Source: Victivallales bacterium (GTDB lineage Bacteria; Verrucomicrobiota; Lentisphaeria; Oligosphaerales; Oligosphaeraceae). From it: a stretch of DNA of 7,679 nt. Positions 1 through 5,286 of this stretch are shown piece after piece. The notes beneath the pieces were generated by a model, which saw nothing but the letters and a program-made list of their open reading frames with translations, had not been told where the DNA came from and made no database searches. The stretch's first letter is position 1, and every line of letters begins with the position of its first letter. The stretch spans positions 1 to 7,679 of the forward strand of contig JAFYGL010000024.1 in the NCBI GenBank assembly GCA_017543165.1, written 5' to 3'. A program made the translations under genes and the position numbers.

Positions 1-23
1 ACTGTGGACTGTGGTCTGTGGAC
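1..23. repeat. Short tandem 7-mer repeat at window edge
   Basis: Three consecutive copies of a 7-bp unit are seen: ACTGTGG, ACTGTGG, TCTGTGG, followed by AC. The array starts at or before the window edge, so its true length is unknown. It lies just beyond the terminator of the Cys-rich gene. No coding role is visible. Confidence 0.6.
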
Positions 24-84
24 AAAAAAAAAGGGCTGTTGCAAAACTACCTAGATCCCTAGATACCTAGTTTTGCAACAGCCC
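24..84 (-). terminator. Rho-independent terminator of the Cys-rich repeat gene
   Basis: GGGCTGTTGCAAAACTA at 33-49 is perfectly complementary to TAGTTTTGCAACAGCCC at 68-84, a 17-bp stem with an 18-nt loop. On the minus strand the stem is followed directly by nine U residues (A-run 24-32). It begins 55 bp past the stop codon of the Cys-rich gene, as expected for its intrinsic terminator. The loop contains CTAG-rich near-repeats of CCTAGAT. Confidence 0.88.
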
Positions 85-138
85 ATTTCTTGAAATTTGC
101 ATTTCAATCTAGAGGTCAAATGACCTCTCTAATCAAAA

Positions 139-522
139 TCACTTGCAACACTCGGCGTCCTTTTTGCAGCAGTCTGGCTTGGCTTTGCAGCAGTCTGCGC
201 CCTTCTTGCAGCAGTCTGCGCCCTTCTTGCAGCATTCTGGCTTTGCCTTGCAGCAATCAGGCTTCGCACAGCATTCGGCTCCCTTCTTGCAACATTCGGC
301 GCCTTTCTTGCAGCAGTCTGGCTTCTTGCAGCACTCGGCGCCTTTCTTGCAGCACTCTGGCTTGGCACAGCACTCCTTCTTTGCCTTGCAGCATTCCTTC
401 TTTGCCTTGCAGCATTCCTGCTTTGCCTTGCAGCATTCCTTGGCACCACCATTTTCAACTGCGGCAAAAGTGGCCGCGGCAATTAGCATCACTGCAAAAA
501 ACACTGACATAAATCTCTTCAT
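139..522 (-). CDS. Exported Cys-Cys repeat protein, metallothionein-like (127 aa)
   Basis: Begins at ATG 520-522, with the Shine-Dalgarno AGGGG 7 nt upstream (530-534), and ends at TGA 139-141. An upstream in-frame start (648) would place 42 unrelated residues before an obvious signal peptide, so it is not used. Residues 1-20 form a signal peptide (MKR, then a hydrophobic stretch to about A20) with no lipobox. From residue 29 to the end the protein is 15 consecutive units of consensus [E/D]CCK-x-x-x: eleven 7-mers such as ECCKKGA or DCCKAKP, three 6-mers (50-55, 63-68, 83-88) and a final ECCK. This gives 30 cysteines, all in adjacent pairs, with about 29 Lys and 16 Asp/Glu in the repeat and no His or aromatics. 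Known Cys-dense proteins bind soft metals or are disulfide cross-linked; a periplasmic or surface metal-binding role is inference. I do not recognise a named family. Near-uniform TGC codons and a 21-bp DNA period indicate expansion by tandem duplication. Confidence 0.85.
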   Translation of the reverse strand: MKRFMSVFFAVMLIAAATFAAVENGGAKECCKAKQECCKAKKECCKAKKECCAKPECCKKGAECCKKPDCCKKGAECCKKGAECCAKPDCCKAKPECCKKGADCCKKGADCCKAKPDCCKKDAECCK

Positions 523-655
523 AACTCTACCCCTGTTTTGTTTGTGGCTTGCTGACTGAAGGAACATCGCTCCAGTCAATGCTATAATTTTATCGACAAA
601 AAAGAATGGGGCGGAATATATGACTATTTTGGTAATTTTCAAATTCAAAGCAATA

Positions 656-684
656 TTGACGCTAATATATTGTTGCCTTTTTAT
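656..684 (+). promoter_or_regulatory. Possible nadA promoter
   Basis: In the AT-rich gap between the divergent Cys-rich gene and nadA, TTGACG (656-661) lies 17 bp upstream of TTTTAT (679-684). A second -10-like box, TATAGT, is at 690-695 but has no good -35. TGTTGC at 671-676 pairs with GCAACA at 704-709 around these boxes and could be an operator, but nothing confirms this. I could not identify a clear minus-strand promoter for the Cys-rich gene in 541-655. No recognised NAD-repressor operator was seen. Confidence 0.4.
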
Positions 685-751
685 GCTTATATAGTATATT
701 GCAGCAACATTACTATTTTAATCATGTTAATAACAATCCAGGAGACAGACC

Positions 752-1654
752 ATGGATATCACCAATGAGATTCTCGAATTGAAAGCCAGGAGAAATGCCC
801 TGATTCTCGCCCACAACTACACCCGTCCCGAAATACAGGACATAGCAGACTTCGTGGGGGATTCCCTGGAACTGTCCCGCAAGGCGGCGGAATGCCATGC
901 GCCTGTGATTGTATTCTGCGGCGTGCGCTTCATGGCCGAAACAGCCAAACTTCTCTCGCCTGAATCCACCGTGCTTCACCCCAATCCGCAGTCAGGCTGC
1001 CCAATGGCGGACATGGCCTCGCCAGAGGAAATACGCAAGTACCGCGCAGAGCACCCAAATACAACGGTCGTCGCATACGTCAACACCCCGGCAGCCACCA
1101 AAACCGAAGTGGACATCTGCTGCACCAGCGGCAATGCCGAAAAACTGGTCGCCTCGCTGCCCCAGGACAAACCACTGCTTTTCCTGCCAGACGCCAACCT
1201 GGGCGCAAACATCTCCGCAAAACTCGGACGGCAAATCGAACTCTGGCCAGGATACTGCCCCACCCACAACAAAATCCTGCCAGAACACATCACTGAAGCA
1301 CGCAGGCGCCATCCAAACGCCCTCGTGCTGGTCCATCCAGAATGCCTGCCCGCCGTAGTGGCATTGGCGGACCAGGCACTCTCTACTGGCGGCATGCTGC
1401 GCTTCGTACATGGTTCACCCCACAATGAATTCATCATCGGCACAGAATGCGGAATACTGCACCGCATGCGCAAGGAAAATCCAGGGAAACTGTTCCATCC
1501 CCTTGAGCCAGCGGTCCTCTGCCCGAACATGAAGCGCATAACACTGGAAGACGTGCTTGCCTCCCTACGGGATATGAGCCCCACTGTGGAACTGGATGAA
1601 GAGATACTGCGCCGCGCACGCACTCCGATAGACAAGATGCTCAAGGCACATTGA
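752..1654 (+). CDS. nadA: Quinolinate synthase NadA (300 aa)
   Basis: Condenses iminoaspartate with dihydroxyacetone phosphate to quinolinate, the step after L-aspartate oxidation in de novo NAD synthesis; cytoplasmic and oxygen-sensitive through a [4Fe-4S] cluster. The three cluster cysteines are Cys83 (SGCPMADM), Cys169 (WPGYCPTHN) and Cys257 (LCPNMKR), with the spacing of the short Thermotoga-type enzymes (about 300 aa). Other family landmarks are LAHNYTRPEIQD (His21, Tyr23), GDSLELS, FCGVRFMAETAK, AYVNTPA (Tyr109, Asn111), CTSGNA, HPEC (His195, Glu197) and IIGTECG. Start ATG 752 has GGAG at 741-744, 7 nt upstream; stop TGA 1652-1654. No nadB or nadC lies next to it, so the rest of the pathway must be elsewhere. 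The next gene converges on it. Confidence 0.96.
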   Translation: MDITNEILELKARRNALILAHNYTRPEIQDIADFVGDSLELSRKAAECHAPVIVFCGVRFMAETAKLLSPESTVLHPNPQSGCPMADMASPEEIRKYRAEHPNTTVVAYVNTPAATKTEVDICCTSGNAEKLVASLPQDKPLLFLPDANLGANISAKLGRQIELWPGYCPTHNKILPEHITEARRRHPNALVLVHPECLPAVVALADQALSTGGMLRFVHGSPHNEFIIGTECGILHRMRKENPGKLFHPLEPAVLCPNMKRITLEDVLASLRDMSPTVELDEEILRRARTPIDKMLKAH

Positions 1655-1689
1655 CAAAACCATCTTGCCTTCACAACAGTTATCCCAAT

Positions 1690-1727
1690 GGGGCGGCAGG
1701 GGGTTCGGGGGGGGCGGCAGCCCCCCG
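1690..1727. other. G-tract repeat and GC hairpin between convergent genes
   Basis: Between the stops of nadA and the barrel gene, GGGGCGGCAG occurs twice (1690-1699, 1711-1720). GGGGGGC (1709-1715) pairs with GCCCCCC (1720-1726) around a GGCA loop. No U-run follows on either strand, so it is not a textbook intrinsic terminator, though a very stable hairpin between convergent genes may still stop or protect both transcripts. The plus strand also fits a G-quadruplex pattern: GGGG, GGGGG and a run of eight G with short spacers. Confidence 0.5.
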
Positions 1728-1741
1728 TCGTTCGTAAGTTT

Positions 1742-2575
1742 CTAGAACTGGTACTGTGCACTCAGGACAAAGCCATCGCCCACGCCCAGTTTGCTGTCCC
1801 TGTCCTTGTTGCCAGTGTTCACGTACGCGCCCACCAAAGTCAACTGCTTCGTGACAAACCAGGCCACATGCCCGTTCCAGTATTCCGAGTTGTCGATATT
1901 GTCCCCCACGTTTATCCCCTGGCGATACTCAATGCCAATGGCCACATTCTCGCTGGGAAGCACGTCGATATTGGCAAAAACGCCCGTCCCATAGTGATTG
2001 TGCCCCACCACGCCATAGACCACTTCGTCGCTGCGCTGCACGCCAGCCGACACCAGAACTGGGACTGGAAGCTGCGTGATGAGCTTGCTTGCCACGATGT
2101 AGTAGTTGATGCCCGAATGCTCCAGGCCCAGCGCATCCGTCGTGTTGCTGTCCGTATGGCGGTATTTCACGCCAAGAGCAATCGCTGGCGCCCAGTTTGT
2201 GTCAAAGGCGTTCTCGTCCAGCAAGCGCACCTTCAATCCCAATGTGTTGGCCTCGATGTTGTTGTCGCCATAGTCCTTCGCGTTCACCAGATTGTAGGCG
2301 TAGCTCAACTCTACGCGATTTGCAATGCTGAGGGACACGCTGTAGGAACTCCACTCGATGTTGCTGTCCGTCAGTTTTACATACCATGCGCCAAACTGTG
2401 GCTTGCTTATCCACTCGTTGTCCTCAATCTTCAGCCCCGATGTGTAGGCCAGCGGATTGAATGCTATGCCCCCCGCGCCATCCAGACTGTTAAGCGGAAC
2501 ACCCGCCCATGCCGTTCCAATCAATGCCAATGCCCAAATCGCCAAAAATGCCTTTGTGAAAATGTTCTTCTTCAT
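1742..2575 (-). CDS. Exported beta-barrel-like protein, DUF3034-like (277 aa)
   Basis: Begins at ATG 2573-2575 with AGGAG 8 nt upstream (2584-2588); stop TAG 1742-1744. A further in-frame start at 2692 would overrun the -10 promoter box, so it is rejected. Residues 1-24 are a signal peptide (MKKNIFTK, hydrophobic core, cleavage after AWA). The mature protein starts GVPLNSLDGAGGIAFNPLAY, continues with KPQFGAWYVKL, and then alternates polar and hydrophobic residues in short strands separated by Asp/Asn/Gly turns. It ends in an aromatic residue (LSAQYQF), the usual C-terminal signal of outer-membrane barrels. The N-terminal LDGAGG-x-x-x-NPLAY motif and general layout resemble what I remember of DUF3034 proteins, a family of unknown function; I hold that name at about even odds. 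An outer-membrane location is inferred. It looks monocistronic: own promoter upstream and a terminator separating it from the hydrolase gene. Confidence 0.8.
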   Translation of the reverse strand: MKKNIFTKAFLAIWALALIGTAWAGVPLNSLDGAGGIAFNPLAYTSGLKIEDNEWISKPQFGAWYVKLTDSNIEWSSYSVSLSIANRVELSYAYNLVNAKDYGDNNIEANTLGLKVRLLDENAFDTNWAPAIALGVKYRHTDSNTTDALGLEHSGINYYIVASKLITQLPVPVLVSAGVQRSDEVVYGVVGHNHYGTGVFANIDVLPSENVAIGIEYRQGINVGDNIDNSEYWNGHVAWFVTKQLTLVGAYVNTGNKDRDSKLGVGDGFVLSAQYQF

Positions 2576-2612
2576 GTTGCCATCTCCTGTTGATAATGCT
2601 TGGTAATCTTTT

Positions 2613-2629
2613 ACTACTTTGATAGTAGT
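2613..2629. promoter_or_regulatory. Small inverted repeat in the leader of the barrel gene
   Basis: ACTACT (2613-2618) and AGTAGT (2624-2629) are complementary around a 5-nt spacer. The site lies between the predicted -10 (2651-2656) and the ribosome binding site (2584-2588), a position suited to an operator or a leader hairpin. Six pairs alone is weak evidence. Confidence 0.25.
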
Positions 2630-2650
2630 GTTTCTTTTGAAAACGCGCAT

Positions 2651-2678
2651 ACTATACGCCTTATTTTTTACTTTGCAA
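2651..2678 (-). promoter_or_regulatory. Promoter of the DUF3034-like gene
   Basis: On the minus strand TTGCAA (2673-2678) is followed after 16 bp by TATAGT (2651-2656), both close to the sigma-70-type consensus. The box ends 75 bp before the start codon, leaving a leader of roughly 65-70 nt with a good ribosome binding site. The surrounding sequence is AT-rich. Confidence 0.55.
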
Positions 2679-2733
2679 ATAAAGACTACCAAAAAAGTTG
2701 ATTTTTATTTAATAACAAGCCATTTCCACGCAC

Positions 2734-2770
2734 AAAAAAAGGGGCAAAGGAACATTTGTCCCTTTGCCCC
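2734..2770 (-). terminator. Rho-independent terminator of the alpha/beta hydrolase gene
   Basis: GGGGCAAAGG (2741-2750) pairs perfectly with CCTTTGCCCC (2761-2770) around a 10-nt loop. On the minus strand the stem is followed by seven U (A-run 2734-2740). It lies 43 bp past the stop of the hydrolase gene and upstream of the barrel gene promoter, so the two minus-strand genes are probably separate units. The plus strand has no U-run after the stem. Confidence 0.88.
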
Positions 2771-2813
2771 ATGAAAAAACACCCTTCCTGGAGAGCAGAG
2801 CCTTACGCAGTTT

Positions 2814-3962
2814 TCACAGACTCAACTTCAAAACATTCACAGTGCGGTTTATAATCAATTTCGGCAAAGTCAGCAATCCATGCTCATCGACCACTGCGAT
2901 GCCCTTCTGCCTTCCGAAAGTCCATGCGACATGCTCACCTGGCTCATGCCTGAAGTTTTGCAAGCGCCTGAGAGTGACATCGGCGGACGCCTGCTCAGGA
3001 ATTGGAAAAACCGTCTTGATATCTGCATCAACGAAAATCTTCATGGAAAAGGAATCCTTCCTGTCGCTTAGATTATTCCAACGGAAGAAGGCATTGACCT
3101 GACCTGATTTTTCTGCAGTTTCTGGATGCTCCCAGGGATTCAAGTCGTCGCTGGTTGCATTGGTGAATACGGGATACGCCTGGTTCCTGCGCACGGAAAG
3201 CCAATCAAAGGAATGAACCAGATCGTTTTTGGCAAGTATGGTGCTGTTGGCGTTCGCATGGCCGAAATTTCCCCAATACCCAAACAGCATATATCTATGC
3301 TCCCTCATGTATTTGTAGTATTTACCATGTCCGGCAGACCAGGCGTCATTCTGCCCCGAGTAGTCAATGCACACTGGCGGCTCTGGCATGCCCTCGCCTG
3401 CCATGGCCATGCGGTCCAACGCATGTTCCACGCCTGCGGGGACATTGACCTTGACCGCCGCAAAAACATCGCCGCGGCACATCCCAATTCCAAGGGCGCC
3501 GCTGCCCCCCATGGAATTGCCGCAGAGATATACACGTTCTTCATCGACGGGGTAATGTTTCTTCACCCACTCAATAGTGGCCAGGACCCTTTTCTCCACA
3601 GGCTGCATCTCCGTCCTGCGTTCAGGCCTCCCCTCCCCTTTTGCATTTATGCCGCCCCACCAGAAATCTTCCTCCGCATTTTCACGGCAGTCCAGATACA
3701 ATCCGAACATATCGTCAGGCGTACGGTAGATATCATGGTTGTCAGGCGCAAATGTACATCCCAGGCAGGAATACAAGTCATGCCCAGCCGAATGGAGCAC
3801 AACATACAAGCCATGCCTGCGCCTGCGCTTCAGCGGATGGATGACAGCAAAGGAATCCACCTGGTTCCTTCCACCCCATTCAGCCACGGCTTCATGATGG
3901 AAAAACTCCAGCCGCCGCCCGCGGCTGATGCCGTCCTTTATTGGATTAAAGTGTTTATTCAT
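2814..3962 (-). CDS. Alpha/beta hydrolase with GNSMGG nucleophile elbow (382 aa)
   Basis: Start ATG 3960-3962 has AGGTG 4 nt upstream (3967-3971); the frame ends at 2814. Residues about 50-250 look like an alpha/beta-hydrolase core of the esterase/prolyl-oligopeptidase type. GLYVVLHSAGHD (51-62) fits the strand and oxyanion loop. YLCGNSMGGSGAL (145-157) is the nucleophile elbow, with Ser150. YSGQNDAWSAGH (201-212) suggests Asp206 as the acid, and GNFGHAN (231-237) suggests His235 as the base; these last two assignments are inferred from order and spacing. Residues 260-382 are a separate region with short beta-like segments (SFSMKIFVDAD, HVAWTFG) that I cannot assign to a family. There is no signal peptide, so it is probably cytoplasmic. 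The substrate is unknown; an ester, perhaps on a carbohydrate, is the family-level guess. A terminator lies directly downstream. Confidence 0.75.
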   Translation of the reverse strand: MNKHFNPIKDGISRGRRLEFFHHEAVAEWGGRNQVDSFAVIHPLKRRRRHGLYVVLHSAGHDLYSCLGCTFAPDNHDIYRTPDDMFGLYLDCRENAEEDFWWGGINAKGEGRPERRTEMQPVEKRVLATIEWVKKHYPVDEERVYLCGNSMGGSGALGIGMCRGDVFAAVKVNVPAGVEHALDRMAMAGEGMPEPPVCIDYSGQNDAWSAGHGKYYKYMREHRYMLFGYWGNFGHANANSTILAKNDLVHSFDWLSVRRNQAYPVFTNATSDDLNPWEHPETAEKSGQVNAFFRWNNLSDRKDSFSMKIFVDADIKTVFPIPEQASADVTLRRLQNFRHEPGEHVAWTFGRQKGIAVVDEHGLLTLPKLIINRTVNVLKLSL

Positions 3963-4112
3963 ATTTCACCTGTACTATGTTAACCAAGAGAACAGACTCA
4001 CAATGTCCCATCAAGAACCTACCCTCATGGGGGAAGAGAGCAAATTTCAAATCGTAATTGCTTTTCTAAAGATTTTTCCACATCGCTCTGTTCCCCATAA
4101 GAAAATCCAACG

Positions 4113-4132
4113 TATAATGTAGCCGATATAAT
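4113..4132 (+). promoter_or_regulatory. Twin TATAAT boxes facing the repeat region
   Basis: Two perfect TATAAT hexamers lie 14 bp apart on the plus strand (4113-4118 and 4127-4132). No convincing -35 was found at 16-18 bp from either one, so activity is uncertain. A transcript from here would run into the 8-bp array and the structured element rather than into a gene. Confidence 0.3.
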
Positions 4133-4152
4133 GCGTTTTTCATTTGCTACAA
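4125..4152 (-). promoter_or_regulatory. Possible promoter of the alpha/beta hydrolase gene
   Basis: On the minus strand TTGTAG (4147-4152) lies 16 bp upstream of TATATC (4125-4130). This would give a leader of about 155 nt before the hydrolase start at 3962. The boxes overlap the plus-strand TATAAT pair, so the site could act divergently. The match to consensus is only fair. Confidence 0.35.
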
Positions 4153-4203
4153 TGCAAAAAGGCTAATAGCCCCATAGTGCGACCGTAATCGGTCACCTCC
4201 CCG

Positions 4204-4347
4204 CAGTGACGAAGGGACTAAGAGACGAAGGGACGAAGGGACGAAGAGACGAAGGGACTAAGAGACGAAGGGACGAAGAGACGAAGGTAACAAGCCTTGT
4301 TTTCTTTATCATTCCTCGTACCATGTCCCTCCGTCCCTTCGTCACTG
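4204..4347. repeat. 15-bp inverted repeat enclosing the octamer array
   Basis: CAGTGACGAAGGGAC (4204-4218) is perfectly complementary to GTCCCTTCGTCACTG (4333-4347). Including CCCC at 4199-4202 and the G-run from 4348, the stem extends by four more pairs past a single bulged G (4203). The right arm also contains two octamer-like units in inverted orientation, so the array carries an inverted copy of its own start at the far end. Confidence 0.8.
4208..4287. repeat. Ten tandem 8-bp units (GACGAAGG type)
   Basis: Ten contiguous octamers are read directly. With A = GACGAAGG, B = GACTAAGA and C = GACGAAGA, the order is A, B, A, A, C, A, B, A, C, A. Variants differ only at positions 4 and 8 of the unit. 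Eight is not a multiple of three, so translation in any frame gives a low-complexity peptide (for example TKGRRDEG) with no sign of selection. Slipped-strand expansion is the simplest origin. Confidence 0.9.
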
Positions 4348-4382
4348 GGGGGAACCGATTACTGGGCGACCGTATTGCCTCA

Positions 4383-4507
4383 CCGATTGATATTGGAAAG
4401 GCTTGGCACGGTGCAACTACTTGCGGCTTCCGCTGCTTGTTCTGTTCGCGGCGATACCATCGCCGCGAATAGTTGTGCCCATTCAGCACCATGCCAATAT
4501 CATTCGG
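4383..4507. other. Structured intergenic element, possible ncRNA
   Basis: Nested complementary segments are seen. The outer arm 4383-4396 pairs with 4494-4507: CCGA with TCGG, one mismatch, then TGATATTGG with CCAATATCA. Inside, GGTGC (4410-4414) can pair with GCACC (4486-4490) and AACTA (4415-4419) with TAGTT (4470-4474). At the centre TTCGCGGCGAT (4445-4455) pairs perfectly with ATCGCCGCGAA (4459-4469) around an ACC loop. The alternative GGCAC (4405-4409) with GTGCC (4475-4479) competes with part of this. The strand of any transcript cannot be told, and it does not match an RNA family I recognise. It could also be a degenerate mobile-element remnant. Confidence 0.45.
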
Positions 4508-4549
4508 GGAAGCAATACACTGCACCCTTCCACATTGACACGCTTTGCG

Positions 4550-4693
4550 CCCCATTCATGCGCGACACACCATTCATGCGAGACATTATCCCGCCCCATT
4601 CACGCGCGACATTATCCCGCCCCATTCACGCGCGACACCCCATTCATGCGAGACATTATCCCGCCCTCTTCACGTGCGCGTACATTATTTGGG
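4550..4693. repeat. Tandem array of 20-26-bp units (CCATTCAYGCGMGACA type)
   Basis: Five clear units and one decayed unit run head to tail: 4550-4569, 4570-4593, 4594-4619, 4620-4639, 4640-4663 and 4664-4693. Each starts near CCATTCA-T/C-GCG-C/A-GACA; some then add TTATCCCG, giving 24-26 bp, while others stop short at about 20 bp. A 27-bp stretch at 4570-4596 recurs exactly at 4640-4666. Units are contiguous, with no unique spacers. Confidence 0.85.
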
Positions 4694-4720
4694 TAACATC
4701 CCCATTTGGGTAACATCCCC
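4687..4720. repeat. Perfect 17-bp tandem duplication
   Basis: ATTTGGGTAACATCCCC at 4687-4703 is repeated exactly at 4704-4720. It continues directly from the decayed last unit of the preceding array; the sixth unit ends in the TTTGGG that starts this duplication. Confidence 0.9.
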
Positions 4721-4795
4721 CACCCACCATCCGCTTCTAACATAGCCTTGGAAAACCAGGTATGCAAGCGGGAAAAACAAGATGTATTCATTACT

Positions 4796-4840
4796 ACACT
4801 TTTATAGGAAAGTCACTAAAAAAACACTTTTTTATAGGAA
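4796..4840. repeat. Direct repeat pair ending in TATAGGAA
   Basis: ACACTTTTATAGGAA (4796-4810) recurs at 4824-4840 with two extra T. The second copy is followed by CGCTCTGTTCC, so GGAAC (4837-4841) can pair with GTTCC (4847-4851). The function is unknown. Confidence 0.6.
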
Positions 4841-4871
4841 CGCTCTGTTCCCTATGATAATAGGCAATTAC

Positions 4872-5163
4872 TGGGACACATGGGACCAATACTCTTCACT
4901 TAAGGAAATCTGCGCCAGTTGCGTGCCTTGCGGCAGTCCGTAGTAGCGACGGCTTTAGCGCAGCGTACCTCGCCGTCGCACCAATGGCACGCTGTAGTGC
5001 TACTATCGCCCCTTGCGAGGTGTGTGCTTTTCGCAATGAAAGTCCCGCCTTTGGTGCGACGGCGAGGTACGCTGCGCTAAAGCCGTCGCTACTACGGACT
5101 GCCGCAAGGCACGCAACTGGCGCAGATTTCCTTAAGTGAAGAGTATTGGTCCCGTAAGTCCCA
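4872..5163. repeat. Perfect 103-bp inverted repeat with 66-bp spacer
   Basis: Bases 4882-4984 are exactly the reverse complement of 5051-5153; I checked all 103 positions. The spacer is 4985-5050. Beyond the perfect arms, TGGGAC (4872-4877) also matches GTCCCA (5158-5163) across a 4-bp imperfect stretch. Each arm has its own nested palindrome: in the left arm GCGACGGC (4946-4953) pairs with GCCGTCGC (4972-4979). No transposase, recombinase or target-site duplication is visible. The element ends 160 bp before the phosphodiesterase start, so a transcript entering that operon from upstream would carry a very long hairpin. Confidence 0.95.
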
Positions 5164-5259
5164 CAAGCCCCAGTGAGAACCTGCCCTAACGGGCGCATAG
5201 TCATTCAATAAAAAACTTCCCAGTAATACAATAACAATCATTTTATATCGTTTATTGAA

Positions 5260-5286
5260 CACAAAAAGCAAAATGCCATTTTTGTG
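5260..5286. other. AT-rich hairpin in the leader of the phosphodiesterase gene
   Basis: CACAAAAA (5260-5267) pairs with TTTTTGTG (5279-5286) around an 11-nt loop. It spans the alternative upstream starts TTG 5255 and ATG 5273 of the next gene, neither of which has a ribosome binding site. This favours a non-coding leader and a start at 5324. No U-run follows, so it is not a terminator. Confidence 0.35.

Noticed and set aside
33..84. Insertion-sequence ends, because GGGCTGTTGCAAAAC resembles the TGTTGCAAA of IS6-type terminal repeats
   Set aside because: Both arms lie 18 nt apart with a U-run directly after on the minus strand, at the correct distance from a stop codon; there is no transposase. 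A terminator explains it fully.
523..648. N-terminal extension of the Cys-rich protein to an upstream ATG at 648
   Set aside because: The extension would bury the signal peptide behind 42 residues, while ATG 522 has a Shine-Dalgarno at ideal spacing.
1688..2593. A 301-codon open frame on the plus strand opposite the barrel gene
   Set aside because: It is the antisense shadow of a gene with signal peptide, promoter and ribosome binding site, and has no domain of its own. The same holds for frames opposite the hydrolase (3126-3983) and opposite nadA (976-1761).
4206..4472. Coding frames across the octamer array (RRDEGTKG-type peptide)
   Set aside because: The repeat is 8 bp, out of phase with codons; the peptide is low complexity and ends in unrelated sequence.
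4550..4693. CRISPR array
   Set aside because: The units are contiguous and variable in length, with no unique spacers of constant size and no cas genes.
4985..5050. Invertible promoter in the spacer of the 103-bp inverted repeat
   Set aside because: The spacer has no convincing -10/-35 pair in either orientation and no recombinase gene is in the window. Kept only as a possibility to test under the inverted-repeat finding.
4896..5204. A 102-codon minus-strand frame through the long inverted repeat
   Set aside because: Both ends of the peptide come from complementary arms, no ribosome binding site is evident, and the composition shows no domain; the frame is a by-product of the palindrome.
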